Positions 39,248-48,427 of a stretch of 64,000 bases of DNA are shown here, one piece after another. This DNA comes from Paenibacillus sp. USDA918EY (GTDB lineage: Bacteria; Bacillota; Bacilli; Paenibacillales; Paenibacillaceae), in assembly GCF_009870825.1 (NCBI RefSeq), contig NZ_WTWY01000002.1, forward strand, positions 727,258 to 791,257. The letters run 5' to 3'. Below the pieces are notes generated by a model that saw nothing but the letters and a program-made list of their open reading frames with translations, had not been told where the DNA came from and searched no databases. The translations under genes and the position numbers were made by a program. How positions within the stretch are numbered: position 1 is the first letter of the stretch; each line of letters opens with the position of its first letter.

Positions 39248-40189
39248 ATGGAGGGTATGATGGAAAATATAGCCGGACTCAAACGCGTTACGAAAACATA
39301 CGGAGGCAAAACCGCCGTCGACGACGTCTCCTTCGATATTCCACGCGGCTCGGTGACCGCGGTTCTCGGTCCCAACGGGGCCGGCAAAACGACGGTCCTT
39401 TCGATGATGCTCGGGCTGCGCGAGCCCAGCCGGGGCACTGTCGAGCTATTCGGCCGATCTCCCAAAGACGTGCAGGTCAAAAGGCGCATCGGCGCGATGC
39501 TGCAGGAGGTAAGCGTCATTGACGGGCTGAAGGTCCGGGAGGTTATGGCCATGATCCGAACCTACTACCCTGAACCTCTCTCGCTGTCGGAGATGGCAGA
39601 CATTGCCGGATTCTCGCCGGAAGAGATGAACCAGCGGGCCAGCAAGCTGTCCGGCGGGCAGAAGCGCAGGCTCGGATTTGCGCTCGCAATGGCCGGGAAC
39701 CCGGACCTGCTGTTTTTCGATGAGCCGACGGTCGGCCTCGACTCCACGTCGCGGCGGGCATTTTGGCAGCAGACGCAGGCACTGGCCCGGAAAGGAAAAA
39801 CGATATTGTTCTCCACGCATTATTTGCAGGAGGCTGAAGACGCGGCGGACCGGATTCTGCTGTTTAATAAAGGAAAAATCGCGGCGGACGGCACCCCTGG
39901 CGAGATCGTTTCCAGGCTGACCAGCCGCTCCGTTTCTTTTCTCGCGGACTTGGGAGGAAACGTCGCCGCTTCGGACATGGTTATTCAGCTTCTTTCCGTA
40001 CCCGGCGTCAAGGAATGCAAAGAGCAGGACGGAAGATGGGTCGTCACGGCCGAAAATACGGACACGGTGCTCGCGGCTATATTCAGGTACGAAATCCCTG
40101 CGAGAGATATCCGTACCGGCCAGGGAAGGCTCGACGACGCTTTTGAACTGATGTTGTCCGAAGACGGAAACGAGGAGGCGGTCTCATGA
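39248..40189 (+). CDS. ABC exporter ATPase (YvfR-like)
   Basis: 313 residues. Walker A GPNGAGKTT near residue 40, Q-loop LQEVSVIDGLKV, signature KLSGGQKRRLGFALAMAGNP, Walker B LLFFDEPTVGLD and the switch FSTHYLQEAEDAADR. The C-terminal extension after about 230 is the kind found in multidrug/antibiotic exporters (DrrA-like). Start is ATG 39248, about nine bases after AAAGGAA; ATGs at 39257 and 39260 are alternatives. Four genes follow each other: ATPase, permease, sensor kinase, response regulator, the same order as B. subtilis yvfRSTU. Confidence 0.93.
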   Translation: MEGMMENIAGLKRVTKTYGGKTAVDDVSFDIPRGSVTAVLGPNGAGKTTVLSMMLGLREPSRGTVELFGRSPKDVQVKRRIGAMLQEVSVIDGLKVREVMAMIRTYYPEPLSLSEMADIAGFSPEEMNQRASKLSGGQKRRLGFALAMAGNPDLLFFDEPTVGLDSTSRRAFWQQTQALARKGKTILFSTHYLQEAEDAADRILLFNKGKIAADGTPGEIVSRLTSRSVSFLADLGGNVAASDMVIQLLSVPGVKECKEQDGRWVVTAENTDTVLAAIFRYEIPARDIRTGQGRLDDAFELMLSEDGNEEAVS

Positions 40190-40926
40190 TCAACATGTTA
40201 TTCATGCAGTGCAAGGTTGAAATGCTGCGGATTGTCCGCAACCCTTATTACGTGTTCTGGTCGCTGCTGATGCCCATCGTGTTTTATTTTATTTTCACCA
40301 AAATCGTGAACACCGGCGTCGACAATGCCAAAGCCTGGCAGGCGCATTATTTGATGTCGATGACCACCTTCAGCGTGATGGGATCGGCGATCATGACCGT
40401 CGGCATCCGCATGGTTCAGGAGCAGACGCACGGATGGTCGGTGTATATGCGGATCACTCCGCTGCCCGGAAGCATTTATTTTCTGTCCAAAATGTTCGGC
40501 CAAACAGTCATGCACCTGTTTTCGATCATCGTCATTTTTACTGCCGGTTTTGTCATCAACGGAGTGCGAATGTCCTTTGCCCAATGGGCAGGCTGCGGCT
40601 TGTGGATCCTGGTCGCCTCCATCCCTTTTCTTGCGCTCGGCACCATGTTCGGTTCGATGAAAAGGGTGGATACGGCGAGCGGCGTAAGCAACGTCGTATA
40701 CATGCTCATGGCCATTCTGGGCGGCATGTGGTTTCCGATGGACACCCTTCCTTCCATGCTGCAGGCGATCGGCAAATGGCTTCCTTCTTACAACTACGGC
40801 AGCGGCGTCTGGGCCATTGCCGCAGGAGAGGCGCCTGAACCGAAGGCGATATTCATTCTTGCCGGATATTTATTCCTGTTTATGGTACTATCCATATATA
40901 TCCGAAAAAAACAGGAAGCGGTGTAG
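40186..40926 (+). CDS. ABC-2 type permease (YvfS-like)
   Basis: 246 residues with six membrane helices (about 22-40, 55-80, 100-125, 135-160, 165-190, 222-240) and no binding-protein partner, so an exporter. It overlaps the ATPase stop as ATGA, with GGAGG eight bases upstream. The ABC-2 signature region is LPGSIYFLSKMFGQTVMHLF. Substrate unknown; antibiotic or lipid export is the usual guess for such sets. Confidence 0.92.
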   Translation: MINMLFMQCKVEMLRIVRNPYYVFWSLLMPIVFYFIFTKIVNTGVDNAKAWQAHYLMSMTTFSVMGSAIMTVGIRMVQEQTHGWSVYMRITPLPGSIYFLSKMFGQTVMHLFSIIVIFTAGFVINGVRMSFAQWAGCGLWILVASIPFLALGTMFGSMKRVDTASGVSNVVYMLMAILGGMWFPMDTLPSMLQAIGKWLPSYNYGSGVWAIAAGEAPEPKAIFILAGYLFLFMVLSIYIRKKQEAV

Positions 40927-40929
40927 ACG

Positions 40930-42084
40930 TTGAAGCGTTCCCGATTTGAGCTTTTTCCGAGCGATATGGGCTTCTTCCCTTATGTGTGGCTGGTTTACGT
41001 TGCCATTCCTATTTATTACATCAGCCATGAGCATTGGCTTCGAATGGCGGCGGGTTATCTGCTCATTGCTTCGTTCGTGCTAACCTACCGCCAGCTTTTT
41101 TTCGCCCGAAAGTCGTTTGTGTTTTGGCATGGTCTGCAGATGCTGCTGTTATTTACGCTGTCATTGGCGTACAGCCCCTATATGCTGTTTATGGGATTCT
41201 ACATCTCCAGCTTTATCCCCTACTACAAGGATTGGCGAAAGTTTTACGCCGCTTTGTTTTGCTTCTACGCCGTGCTGATCCTGCCGCTTTTGTTTTATCT
41301 TCCCGGTCTTGCCGCGCAAGACCTTTATGTCGTGCTGCCCTTTCTTGTCGTTATGATGATGTCCCCGTTCGGGATGCGTTCCATGTACAGGCAGCGTCAG
41401 CTGGAGACGGATCTGAACGAAGCGAACGAACGGATCGCCGAATTGGTGAAACGGGAAGAGCGGCTCCGCATTTCGAGGGATCTGCATGATACGCTCGGCC
41501 ACACGCTGTCGCTTATTACGCTAAAAAGCCAGCTTGTAACGCGATTGATCGACCGGGACCCGGGCAAAGCGCTGCTGGAAGCGCGGGAAATCGAACAGAC
41601 GTCCAGAGCCGCCCTGCGTCAAGTACGGGAGCTTGTAAGCGGAATGCGTACGTTGACATTGACGGAGGAACTTCAAGCGTCCAGGCGGATGCTGGAGAGC
41701 GCAGGGATACGGCTTGAAGCTGAAGGCGATTTCGGCAACAAAGAGATTTCCGGGCTGGTGCAAAACATTCTCGGCATGTGCCTGAAAGAAGCCATCACCA
41801 ATATCGTGAAACATAGCCGGGCGGATCGATGTACCATCGCCATTAAACGTACCGACAGCGACATCCGGCTCGTTATCAGCGATAACGGCGTCGGTTTGGA
41901 AGGCCGGAAAAGCGGGCTTCGATCCGACGGCAACGGTTTGAAAGGGATGAAGGAACGGCTGGCCCTGATCGACGGATCGCTTGAGCTGCGTTCATCGGAC
42001 GGGTTGACGGTCCTGATCCGCGTGCCGGTGGTGGTCCGAAAAACATCCGGCGACGGGGTTCCGCAGGCGGCGGACGGCGCATAG
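40930..42084 (+). CDS. DesK-type sensor histidine kinase
   Basis: 384 residues. The first 155 or so form five to six membrane helices with short loops, so the signal is probably in the membrane. Then a coiled coil (LETDLNEANERIAELVKREE), the HisKA_3 dimer domain with the phospho-histidine in RISRDLHDTLGHTLSLITLK, and an HATPase with the N box CLKEAITNIVKHS and G box DNGVGLEG. Start codon TTG at 40930, four bases after the permease stop. Pairs with the response regulator at 42178. Confidence 0.93.
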   Translation: MKRSRFELFPSDMGFFPYVWLVYVAIPIYYISHEHWLRMAAGYLLIASFVLTYRQLFFARKSFVFWHGLQMLLLFTLSLAYSPYMLFMGFYISSFIPYYKDWRKFYAALFCFYAVLILPLLFYLPGLAAQDLYVVLPFLVVMMMSPFGMRSMYRQRQLETDLNEANERIAELVKREERLRISRDLHDTLGHTLSLITLKSQLVTRLIDRDPGKALLEAREIEQTSRAALRQVRELVSGMRTLTLTEELQASRRMLESAGIRLEAEGDFGNKEISGLVQNILGMCLKEAITNIVKHSRADRCTIAIKRTDSDIRLVISDNGVGLEGRKSGLRSDGNGLKGMKERLALIDGSLELRSSDGLTVLIRVPVVVRKTSGDGVPQAADGA

Positions 42085-42177
42085 CTTTTCCAAGCCCTCT
42101 TCCCTATCCCAGCAAAAACCGCTGCATGGATCTAACGGTGTACCTGAATACGAAGAAAAGGCAAGGAGTGAAGACGT

Positions 42178-42780
42178 ATGATCCGAATCTTGATCGCCGA
42201 AGACCAGAGGCTTTTGCGCGGCGCTCTTGCCTCTTTGCTTGACCTGGAGGACGACCTGGAGGTCGTTGGCCAGGCAGGGGACGGGCAGGAGGCGTTGTCC
42301 ATGATTTTGAAGATGAAACCCGACGTCTGCCTGCTCGACATCGAGATGCCGGTTCAATCCGGCATTGAAGTGGCGGAACGGCTGAAGCTGGAGGGCTCGC
42401 CCTGCCGGGTCATTATGCTGACGACCTTTGCGCGGCCGGGTTATTTTGAGCGGGCGGTCAAGGCGGGGGTGAGCGGTTATTTGCTCAAAGACGAGCCAAG
42501 CGATCGGCTGGCCGAATCGATCCGGCGGGTGATGCAGGGACACCGCGAAATTTCGCCCGAGTTGATTTTCGACTCCGCGGCCCGGAAAAATCCGCTGACC
42601 GCAAGGGAATGCGAAATTCTGCAGCTGATCGCCGCCGGCAAAACCGCAAGCGAAATCGCCCGCTCCCTCCATCTTTCCCACGGCACCGTACGCAATTACA
42701 TATCGGAAATCCTGAACAAGCTGGACGTCAAAAACCGGATCGAAGCGATCAGTCTGGCGGAAGGAAACGGATGGATCTAA
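42178..42780 (+). CDS. NarL/DesR-family response regulator
   Basis: 200 residues. Receiver domain with acidic pocket IAEDQ, phosphorylated aspartate in DVCLLDIEMP (about residue 54), and conserved lysine in YLLKDEP. C-terminal LuxR-type helix-turn-helix LTARECEILQLIAAGKTASE and LHLSHGTVRNYISEILNKL. AAGGAG about eight bases before the ATG. A 93-base gap separates it from the kinase gene. Likely controls the adjacent exporter. Confidence 0.95.
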   Translation: MIRILIAEDQRLLRGALASLLDLEDDLEVVGQAGDGQEALSMILKMKPDVCLLDIEMPVQSGIEVAERLKLEGSPCRVIMLTTFARPGYFERAVKAGVSGYLLKDEPSDRLAESIRRVMQGHREISPELIFDSAARKNPLTARECEILQLIAAGKTASEIARSLHLSHGTVRNYISEILNKLDVKNRIEAISLAEGNGWI

Positions 42781-42811
42781 CCCGGAATAAATTCCATGAT
42801 TTCAAAAAAAC

Positions 42812-42854
42812 AAGGGGTATCCCTCAGCCGCATTCGGCTTAAGGGATACCCCTT
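42812..42854. terminator. Shared two-way terminator between response regulator and trxB
   Basis: Thirteen-base perfect arms (42812-42824 with 42842-42854) and an inner AGCCG/CGGCT stem. On the minus strand TTGTTTTTTT follows, so it ends trxB; on the plus strand it can slow transcription from the response regulator gene. Confidence 0.88.
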
Positions 42855-42870
42855 CATCATGCACTGCATG

Positions 42871-43818
42871 TTACAACGTGCCGCTCCAGTCATGAACCAT
42901 GCTGCCTTCGAGGAACTTCTCGCAGTCCATCGCCGCCATGCAGCCGGTTCCGGCTGCGGAGACGGCTTGGCGGTAGCGCACGTCCTGAACGTCGCCGCAG
43001 GCGAACACGCCCGGGACATTCGTTTCCGTCGTGCCCGGCTTGACCCGAATGTAACCGATCTCGTCCGTATCGATCTGGTTCTCCAGGAACTTCGTGTTCG
43101 GCGTATGTCCGATCGCCACGAAGACGCCGTCCGCCTCGATCAGTTCCTCCTGCCCGGTTTCGTTGTTGAGTACCTTCAGCCCTTTTACCCCATTATCGCC
43201 GGCAACGATTTCAAGCGGCACCCGATTCAGCGCCCATTGGATTTTTTCGTTGGCGCGGGCGCGGTCCTGCATGATTTTCGATGCGCGCAGTTCTTCCCTG
43301 CGGTGCACGAGCGTCACGCTGGAACCGAAACGGCTCAGGAAGTTCGCTTCCTCCATGGCGGAGTCTCCGCCGCCGACCACGAGGATCTTTTTGCCGCGGA
43401 AGAAGAACCCGTCGCAGGTCGCGCATGTGCTGACGCCGCGCCCGACGTTTTCCTGCTCGCCGGGAATCCCGAGGTATTTGGCCGAAGCGCCCGTGGAAAT
43501 AATGACGGTTTCGGTCTCGATCTCGCCCATCCCCTCGACGAAAAGCTTAAACGGGCGTTTCGAGAAGTCCACCTTGTTGACCCACCCGGTTTTGAATTCG
43601 GCCCCGAAACGTTCGGCCTGCTTGCGCATATTGTCCATCAGCTCCGGACCCATAATTCCGTCCGGGAAACCCGGGAAGTTTTCGACTTCCGTCGTTGTCG
43701 TCAGCTGGCCCCCCGGCTGCATGCCTTCGATCACAAGCGGCTTCAAATTGGCGCGGGCCAAGTAAATGGCTGCCGTCAGTCCGGCAGGCCCGGTTCCGAT
43801 GATGATTGATTTGTACAT
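42871..43818 (-). CDS. trxB: Thioredoxin reductase
   Basis: FAD enzyme that passes electrons from NADPH to thioredoxin. 315 residues with the FAD motif IIIGTGPAGLTAAIY, the redox pair CATC at 132-135, the NADPH motif VVGGGDSAMEEANFL and FVAIGHTPNT, and the C-terminal FAD motif FACGDVQD. AAAGGAGG precedes the ATG by nine bases. It follows the TPR gene by 67 bases on the same strand, as in B. subtilis (yvcD-trxB), and supplies thiols for the ribonucleotide reductase at 21.8-25 kb. Confidence 0.98.
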   Translation of the reverse strand: MYKSIIIGTGPAGLTAAIYLARANLKPLVIEGMQPGGQLTTTTEVENFPGFPDGIMGPELMDNMRKQAERFGAEFKTGWVNKVDFSKRPFKLFVEGMGEIETETVIISTGASAKYLGIPGEQENVGRGVSTCATCDGFFFRGKKILVVGGGDSAMEEANFLSRFGSSVTLVHRREELRASKIMQDRARANEKIQWALNRVPLEIVAGDNGVKGLKVLNNETGQEELIEADGVFVAIGHTPNTKFLENQIDTDEIGYIRVKPGTTETNVPGVFACGDVQDVRYRQAVSAAGTGCMAAMDCEKFLEGSMVHDWSGTL

Positions 43819-43885
43819 TCCGATAGCCTCCTTTAAGAAAGAATCAGCGACTCAAATCATGTAAGGTATGTTTCGGCAAGCGCAT

Positions 43886-45637
43886 CTATACATTTTCTGT
43901 AAAAGGACGGAAAACATCATCCTTTTCATCCTGGGGCGAGCAGACGCTGTCGATGCGTTTCGCGTACCGGCTTACCGTCGACACGGAAACGCCGTACCGC
44001 TGCGCCACTTCCTGATAGGTCAGCGAGCTGCCGCGCTGTTTCGCGGTCAAATACTCGAGCGCGGCCGACCATCCTTCCGTATGGCGGATCAGCGGCTTGT
44101 CGGGGTACAGCTTGCCCAGGAATTGAAACCATAAGTTTTGCAAATGCCGCCGTTTCTCGCGGTCGGTTCCTTCGTCCATGTGCCGCCAAGCTTGGTCGAC
44201 CACGGCTTGCAGCGTATCGCCGGTCCCGTCGAAATCGTAGGATGCTTCAATTTCCGCAACCTGCGGCTCCGAAGCGGCGCCGGCCTCGAGAATAGCCTGC
44301 GCGGTATCCTGCGGCCCCATCTCGGCCAGCACCTGCAGGGCCTCCTTTTTAAGCTCCGGCGATTCATCCGGCTCTTTCAGAAAAGCCGTCAACGTTTCCC
44401 GGACCTCTGCGTCGGCGATCCATCCCAGCGCGCGGATCACCTGAAGTTTGGTTCCATGATCGCCGTACCGGAGCGCCCAGAAAAACGAGGACCGGATCAG
44501 CGGATTGCTTTTGACTTCCTCGCAAAGCTCGCTTTCATTCTGCTCCCATCGTTTCAACTGTTCCTCGAACGGCAGATGGTAATGATAGCTGAGCTCGTAC
44601 CGCTGCCCGTCAGCCGGACGCAGCTCCTCCATTTGATCCAGGTAAAACCGCGGAATATCCGAGGCGGGGTCAAGCTTTTGCGCTTGCTGCCAGTGCCGGC
44701 GCGCTTCCCCGTACAACCCGCTGTTAAACGCGGCAACCGCCGCGTAATGATAGAGGCTCGGGTCCCCGAGAAGCTCTCCGTCCTTCAAAAGCCGGCGGAA
44801 ATGGCCGTACGCGGAATCATGCCTTCCCAAAATGCCCATCGTCGTCGCCAGTTTAAACACATGCTCCTGATGGAACGGAACCATCACCGACAATGTTTCA
44901 AGAAGAGGGGTCAATGAAGCAGTATTCCCTTCATGCTGGTAAAATATTGCCAGGTTGCACAAACCGTGAATATTGCCCCGCTCCTGCTCCAACACCTCAA
45001 AAATGGTCGCTTTGGCCTTGCGGAACAAGCCCATGTAATAATACGCCAAAGCCAGATTGTTTCTTGCGGCAAGAAAGTCCGGCTGCTCCTGAACGATCCC
45101 TTCCAGCACCTCGGCGGCTTGGGCAAACTTCCCTTCTTCCATCAGCGCCCGCGCCTCTTCGTGCTCCACCACGCCTTCGCGGCTGCGGATCCGGGCCGGC
45201 TTCACCGGCCGCCCCAGCTCATACTGGAAAAGCTCCATCATTTCTTCGGCTTCTTCAAGAAACTGCCCCGCCGGGTCTTGCTCCAAATATTGAAGCAGCG
45301 CGCGTTCGGCCTCTTCAAATTGCTCCATATTGGCGTAGTTGTTGGCCATATAGAAATAACATTCCGTCATGGAAGCATCGACATGCTCCAATATATCGGA
45401 AAGGACGGCGTTTGAACCTTCAAAATCGCCCATCTCTGATAATATACCCGCTACATTGCAATGATTCACCGGATTTTCCGGCTCATATTCAACAGCTTTG
45501 CGAAAATATTTCAATGCCTTCTCGTAATGAAGGCGGTCCAGCGAACGGACAGCACGTTCAAAAAAGAAGTTGGCATCCATATGAATGGGTATGACTTTAT
45601 GTTGTAGGTCCTCCGCCCGTAGATGATGATCCTCCAT
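43886..45637 (-). CDS. YvcD-like TPR protein with C-terminal helix-turn-helix
   Basis: 583 residues. Tetratricopeptide repeats fill about residues 20-330 (ERAVRSLDRLHYEKALKYFR, DFLAARNNLALAYYYMGLF, LYHYAAVAAFNSGLYGEARR). A HEAT-like region follows (IRALGWIADAEVRETLTAFL, KKEALQVLAEMG), and the end has a DNA-binding-type helix-turn-helix (LTYQEVAQRYGVSVSTVSRY). B. subtilis YvcD occupies the same position before trxB; its role is unknown. A scaffold with a nucleic-acid-binding end is inferred. GGGAGGTG lies about ten bases before the ATG. Confidence 0.85.
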   Translation of the reverse strand: MEDHHLRAEDLQHKVIPIHMDANFFFERAVRSLDRLHYEKALKYFRKAVEYEPENPVNHCNVAGILSEMGDFEGSNAVLSDILEHVDASMTECYFYMANNYANMEQFEEAERALLQYLEQDPAGQFLEEAEEMMELFQYELGRPVKPARIRSREGVVEHEEARALMEEGKFAQAAEVLEGIVQEQPDFLAARNNLALAYYYMGLFRKAKATIFEVLEQERGNIHGLCNLAIFYQHEGNTASLTPLLETLSVMVPFHQEHVFKLATTMGILGRHDSAYGHFRRLLKDGELLGDPSLYHYAAVAAFNSGLYGEARRHWQQAQKLDPASDIPRFYLDQMEELRPADGQRYELSYHYHLPFEEQLKRWEQNESELCEEVKSNPLIRSSFFWALRYGDHGTKLQVIRALGWIADAEVRETLTAFLKEPDESPELKKEALQVLAEMGPQDTAQAILEAGAASEPQVAEIEASYDFDGTGDTLQAVVDQAWRHMDEGTDREKRRHLQNLWFQFLGKLYPDKPLIRHTEGWSAALEYLTAKQRGSSLTYQEVAQRYGVSVSTVSRYAKRIDSVCSPQDEKDDVFRPFTENV

Positions 45638-45712
45638 GTAAGCAAGGCACCTCCCTTAAGTTGCGTATATCCGTTTACCCGCGCAAAAATGCTAGATTCA
45701 TCTATCCAGAAC

Positions 45713-45721
45713 AGTATACCA
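45713..45721 (-). promoter_or_regulatory. Extended -10 promoter for the TPR-trxB unit
   Basis: Minus strand TGGTATACT: a TG-extended -10 about 80 bases before the TPR gene. No good -35 seen. Confidence 0.55.
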
Positions 45722-45836
45722 TAACTTTAAAGACGCGAGCGCAGCCAATATCTATTAAAAGAAAATTGTACTTTCGTCCTCGCCGACCCTTATTTTATCG
45801 GCATGAAGCGAGCATGAAATTGGAGATCGAATAAAC

Positions 45837-45856
45837 AAAAAAGCCCCAAAAGGGGC
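45837..45856 (-). terminator. Second terminator after prs
   Basis: GCCCC/GGGGC around AAAA, with six T following on the minus strand; backs up the terminator that overlaps the prs stop. Confidence 0.75.
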
Positions 45857-45903
45857 CTGTGTCTTCGAAGCCGATTCGGGTACTCTGCAGGGGCCCCGGA
45901 AAT

Positions 45904-45930
45904 GAAAAAAAGCTGGAGCTATACTCCAGC
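45904..45930 (-). terminator. Terminator overlapping the prs stop codon
   Basis: On the minus strand GCTGGAG (45924-45930) pairs with CTCCAGC (45912-45918); the TAG stop lies in the 5-base loop and seven T follow. The left arm encodes the last residues of the protein. Confidence 0.85.
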
Positions 45931-46866
45931 GTCTCTAAACAGGTTGGCGAGCGAGCCGCCTTCCAGGATGATCCGTACGGCGGTGGAAAGGATCGGCGCA
46001 ACGGACAATACCTTCAGCCATTCCGGCGGAGGATCCTGGATCGCTATGGAATTGGTGACAACCACGTTTTGGATATGGGGATGGGCCATCCGCTTCAGCC
46101 CGTCACCGGAAAACAACCCGTGCGTGGCGCATATGATGGCCGGGGACGCCCCGCGCTCCTTCAGACTTTCGACGACATTGACGATCGTGTTCCCCGAATC
46201 GATGATATCCTCGATAATAATCGGGGTCCTCCCATGCACATCGCCGATCACGTGCGTGATGACCGATTCGTTATGGGCCGGACGTTTTTTGAACATGATG
46301 GCAAACGGGTAATCAAGATGGTTCGCCAGCTTCTCCGCCGTTTTAGCCCTTCCCGCGTCGGGCGACACGATAACGGGATTGGGCAGGTTAAGCGTCTTCA
46401 AATGTTCGCTGATCAGGTCGAGCGCAGTCAGATGATCCACGGGAATATTAAAAAATCCCTGGATCGCAGGCGCATGCAAATCAATCGTGATGACGCGGCT
46501 GGCTCCGGCTGTCGTCAACACATCCGCTACCATTTTGGCGGAGATGGGTTCACGTGGCGCCGATTTCCGTTCCTGCCGGGCATAGCCGTAATAAGGCATC
46601 ACGATGTTGATCGTCCGCGCCGGAGCCCGTTTCGCCGCATCGATCATGACCAGGAGCTCCACGAACAGCTCGTTAATCGGATGCGAAAGCGACTGCACGA
46701 TAAACACGTCGCAGTTGCGGATGCTTTCCTCGTAATTCACATAGATCTCGCCGCTTTTAAAACGGGATAACGTAACGCTGCCCAGTTCTGCCCCAAGCAT
46801 CTCGCAGATGCTTTCCGCCAACAACGGATTCGACGATCCGGAAAAAATACGCACCCTGTGCTGCAT
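45919..46866 (-). CDS. prs: Ribose-phosphate pyrophosphokinase
   Basis: Makes PRPP, the starting sugar for histidine, purine and pyrimidine synthesis. 315 residues with the PRPP synthase signature DLHAPAIQGFFNIPVDHL and the PRPP loop PIIIEDIIDSGNTIV; the metal histidine region YGYARQERKSAPREPISAK is complete. AGGAGG is five bases before the ATG. It is the last gene of the his operon, where it would supply PRPP to HisG. Its sequence is shorter in the flexible loop than I expect for the housekeeping copy, which could exist elsewhere in the genome. Confidence 0.93.
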   Translation of the reverse strand: MQHRVRIFSGSSNPLLAESICEMLGAELGSVTLSRFKSGEIYVNYEESIRNCDVFIVQSLSHPINELFVELLVMIDAAKRAPARTINIVMPYYGYARQERKSAPREPISAKMVADVLTTAGASRVITIDLHAPAIQGFFNIPVDHLTALDLISEHLKTLNLPNPVIVSPDAGRAKTAEKLANHLDYPFAIMFKKRPAHNESVITHVIGDVHGRTPIIIEDIIDSGNTIVNVVESLKERGASPAIICATHGLFSGDGLKRMAHPHIQNVVVTNSIAIQDPPPEWLKVLSVAPILSTAVRIILEGGSLANLFRDAGV

Positions 46867-46887
46867 TTGCGCCTCCTGATACCGTAA

Positions 46888-47712
46888 TTAGATTTCCAAT
46901 GGAACCATGGTTCTCCGCCGCTTTTCGAACACCGCCAACTGGCGGAAGCCCGCTTGATGAAGCGCCAGCCTTGCGCGGTCCAAATTCTCCCCGAGCTTCT
47001 TCGGATCATGGGCATCGGATCCCAGCGTCATCGGAATTCCCAGCCGGTATGCTTCCTGCAGCATCCTCTCGGACGGAAACATGTCCGCGCAAGGCTTGGA
47101 CAAGCCCGACGCGTTCAGCTCCATCGCAACCCCGCAGGCAGCCACGGCGGCGAGAGCGGCGTTTTCCAGCGCCTCGACTTCCGCGGCCGCTTCCGGTCCC
47201 GGTTGGAAGCCGAACCGTTTGATGACGTCCAAATGGCCCATAATATCGTAAAAGCCGGTTGCGGCAGCCTTTTGTACCGCTTCGTAATAGGTTCGGTAGA
47301 CTTCAAGCTTGTCGCGGCCTTCCCAGCCGTGGATCTGCCGATGATCGGTAATGTCCCATTCGCCGAGGAAATGGACGGAGCCGATGACATAGTCCCATGG
47401 ATAAGCTTGGACGATCTTCCCGATCGCCTCTTCCCAGCCTTCGATATAATCGCCTTCCAGACCCACTCGTATATCAATCTGTCCTTTATACTTCTCCTTC
47501 AAGCTTAGACACTCCTCTACGTAACGTGGAAGTTCTTCCATCGCCATCGCCATTTCCGGGTAATATTCGGCAGGATTCACATGAAGCAGCGGCATATGAT
47601 CGGACAGCCCGATGTGGTCCAGCCCGATTTCGATGCCGCGGCGCACGTAGTCTTCCAGTTCACCGACCGCATGGCCGCAGCGGACATGGTGCGTATGGTA
47701 ATCGATCAACAT
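46888..47712 (-). CDS. hisJ: Histidinol-phosphatase, PHP family
   Basis: Removes phosphate from histidinol phosphate. 274 residues with PHP metal motifs: DYHTHHVRCGHA at the start, LSDHMPLLH, VGLEGDYIEG, VIGSVHFLG and LGSDAHDPKKLG near the end. Start is ATG 47712, eight bases after AGGGAG; the frame reaches 47814 only by running into hisIE. It lies between hisIE and prs. Confidence 0.94.
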   Translation of the reverse strand: MLIDYHTHHVRCGHAVGELEDYVRRGIEIGLDHIGLSDHMPLLHVNPAEYYPEMAMAMEELPRYVEECLSLKEKYKGQIDIRVGLEGDYIEGWEEAIGKIVQAYPWDYVIGSVHFLGEWDITDHRQIHGWEGRDKLEVYRTYYEAVQKAAATGFYDIMGHLDVIKRFGFQPGPEAAAEVEALENAALAAVAACGVAMELNASGLSKPCADMFPSERMLQEAYRLGIPMTLGSDAHDPKKLGENLDRARLALHQAGFRQLAVFEKRRRTMVPLEI

Positions 47713-47728
47713 GCCTCCCACTCCCTTT

Positions 47729-48427
47729 CTAGTCCCTGCGCGGACGTTCGTGGCGGCGTTCCAGCTCGGCCATAATGTCGTCAAGCGGCAGCTTGCGTTC
47801 CTGAAGCAGAACAAGCAGGTGATAGATCAAATCGCTGACTTCAAGGCGCAGCTCGGCATTATCCTTGTTTTTGGCGGCGATAATCGTTTCCGCCGTCTCC
47901 TCGCCGACCTTTTTCAGGATTTTGTCGATGCCTTTGTCAAAAAGATACGTCGTATAAGCGCCTTCCGGCCGCTCCTTTTCCCGCTCGGCGATGATTTGCT
48001 CCAGCTCCTCCAGAACCGCAAAACGAGATCCGCTGGGAGCCGCGTCAGTTCCCGACTCCGCCGAAGCGGGTGCAGGAGACGCAAACCCGCGGTAGAAGCA
48101 GGTCGTCTCGCCGGTATGGCACGCCGGTCCCGCGGGTTTTACCAGAAACAACAGGGTATCGCCGTCGCAATCATAACGCGCGGAGACGATTTTTTGCGTG
48201 TTGCCCGAGGTTCCGCCCTTATGCCACAGCTCTCCGCGCGACCGGCTCCAAAACCAGGTTTCCCCGCTTTCCATCGAGCGTTGCAGCGATTCCCCGTTCA
48301 TGTAAGCCATCATCAGCACGTCTTTGGTTGCGGCATCCTGAACGATGGCCGGGACAAGCCCGTCCTTATCAAATTTGATTTGCTCCTTCACCAGCTCCCA
48401 GGATTGCGCTTGCAGCTCATTCGTCAT
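47729..48427 (-). CDS. hisIE: Bifunctional phosphoribosyl-AMP cyclohydrolase / phosphoribosyl-ATP pyrophosphatase
   Basis: Two steps of histidine synthesis in one 232-residue chain. HisI part (about 1-120): [38 protein letters not shown], zinc cysteines in [23 protein letters not shown]. HisE part (about 135-232): [20 protein letters not shown] and [15 protein letters not shown]. The linker is Ala/Ser-rich. It overlaps hisF by ATGA (48424-48427). Confidence 0.97.
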   Translation of the reverse strand: MTNELQAQSWELVKEQIKFDKDGLVPAIVQDAATKDVLMMAYMNGESLQRSMESGETWFWSRSRGELWHKGGTSGNTQKIVSARYDCDGDTLLFLVKPAGPACHTGETTCFYRGFASPAPASAESGTDAAPSGSRFAVLEELEQIIAEREKERPEGAYTTYLFDKGIDKILKKVGEETAETIIAAKNKDNAELRLEVSDLIYHLLVLLQERKLPLDDIMAELERRHERPRRD

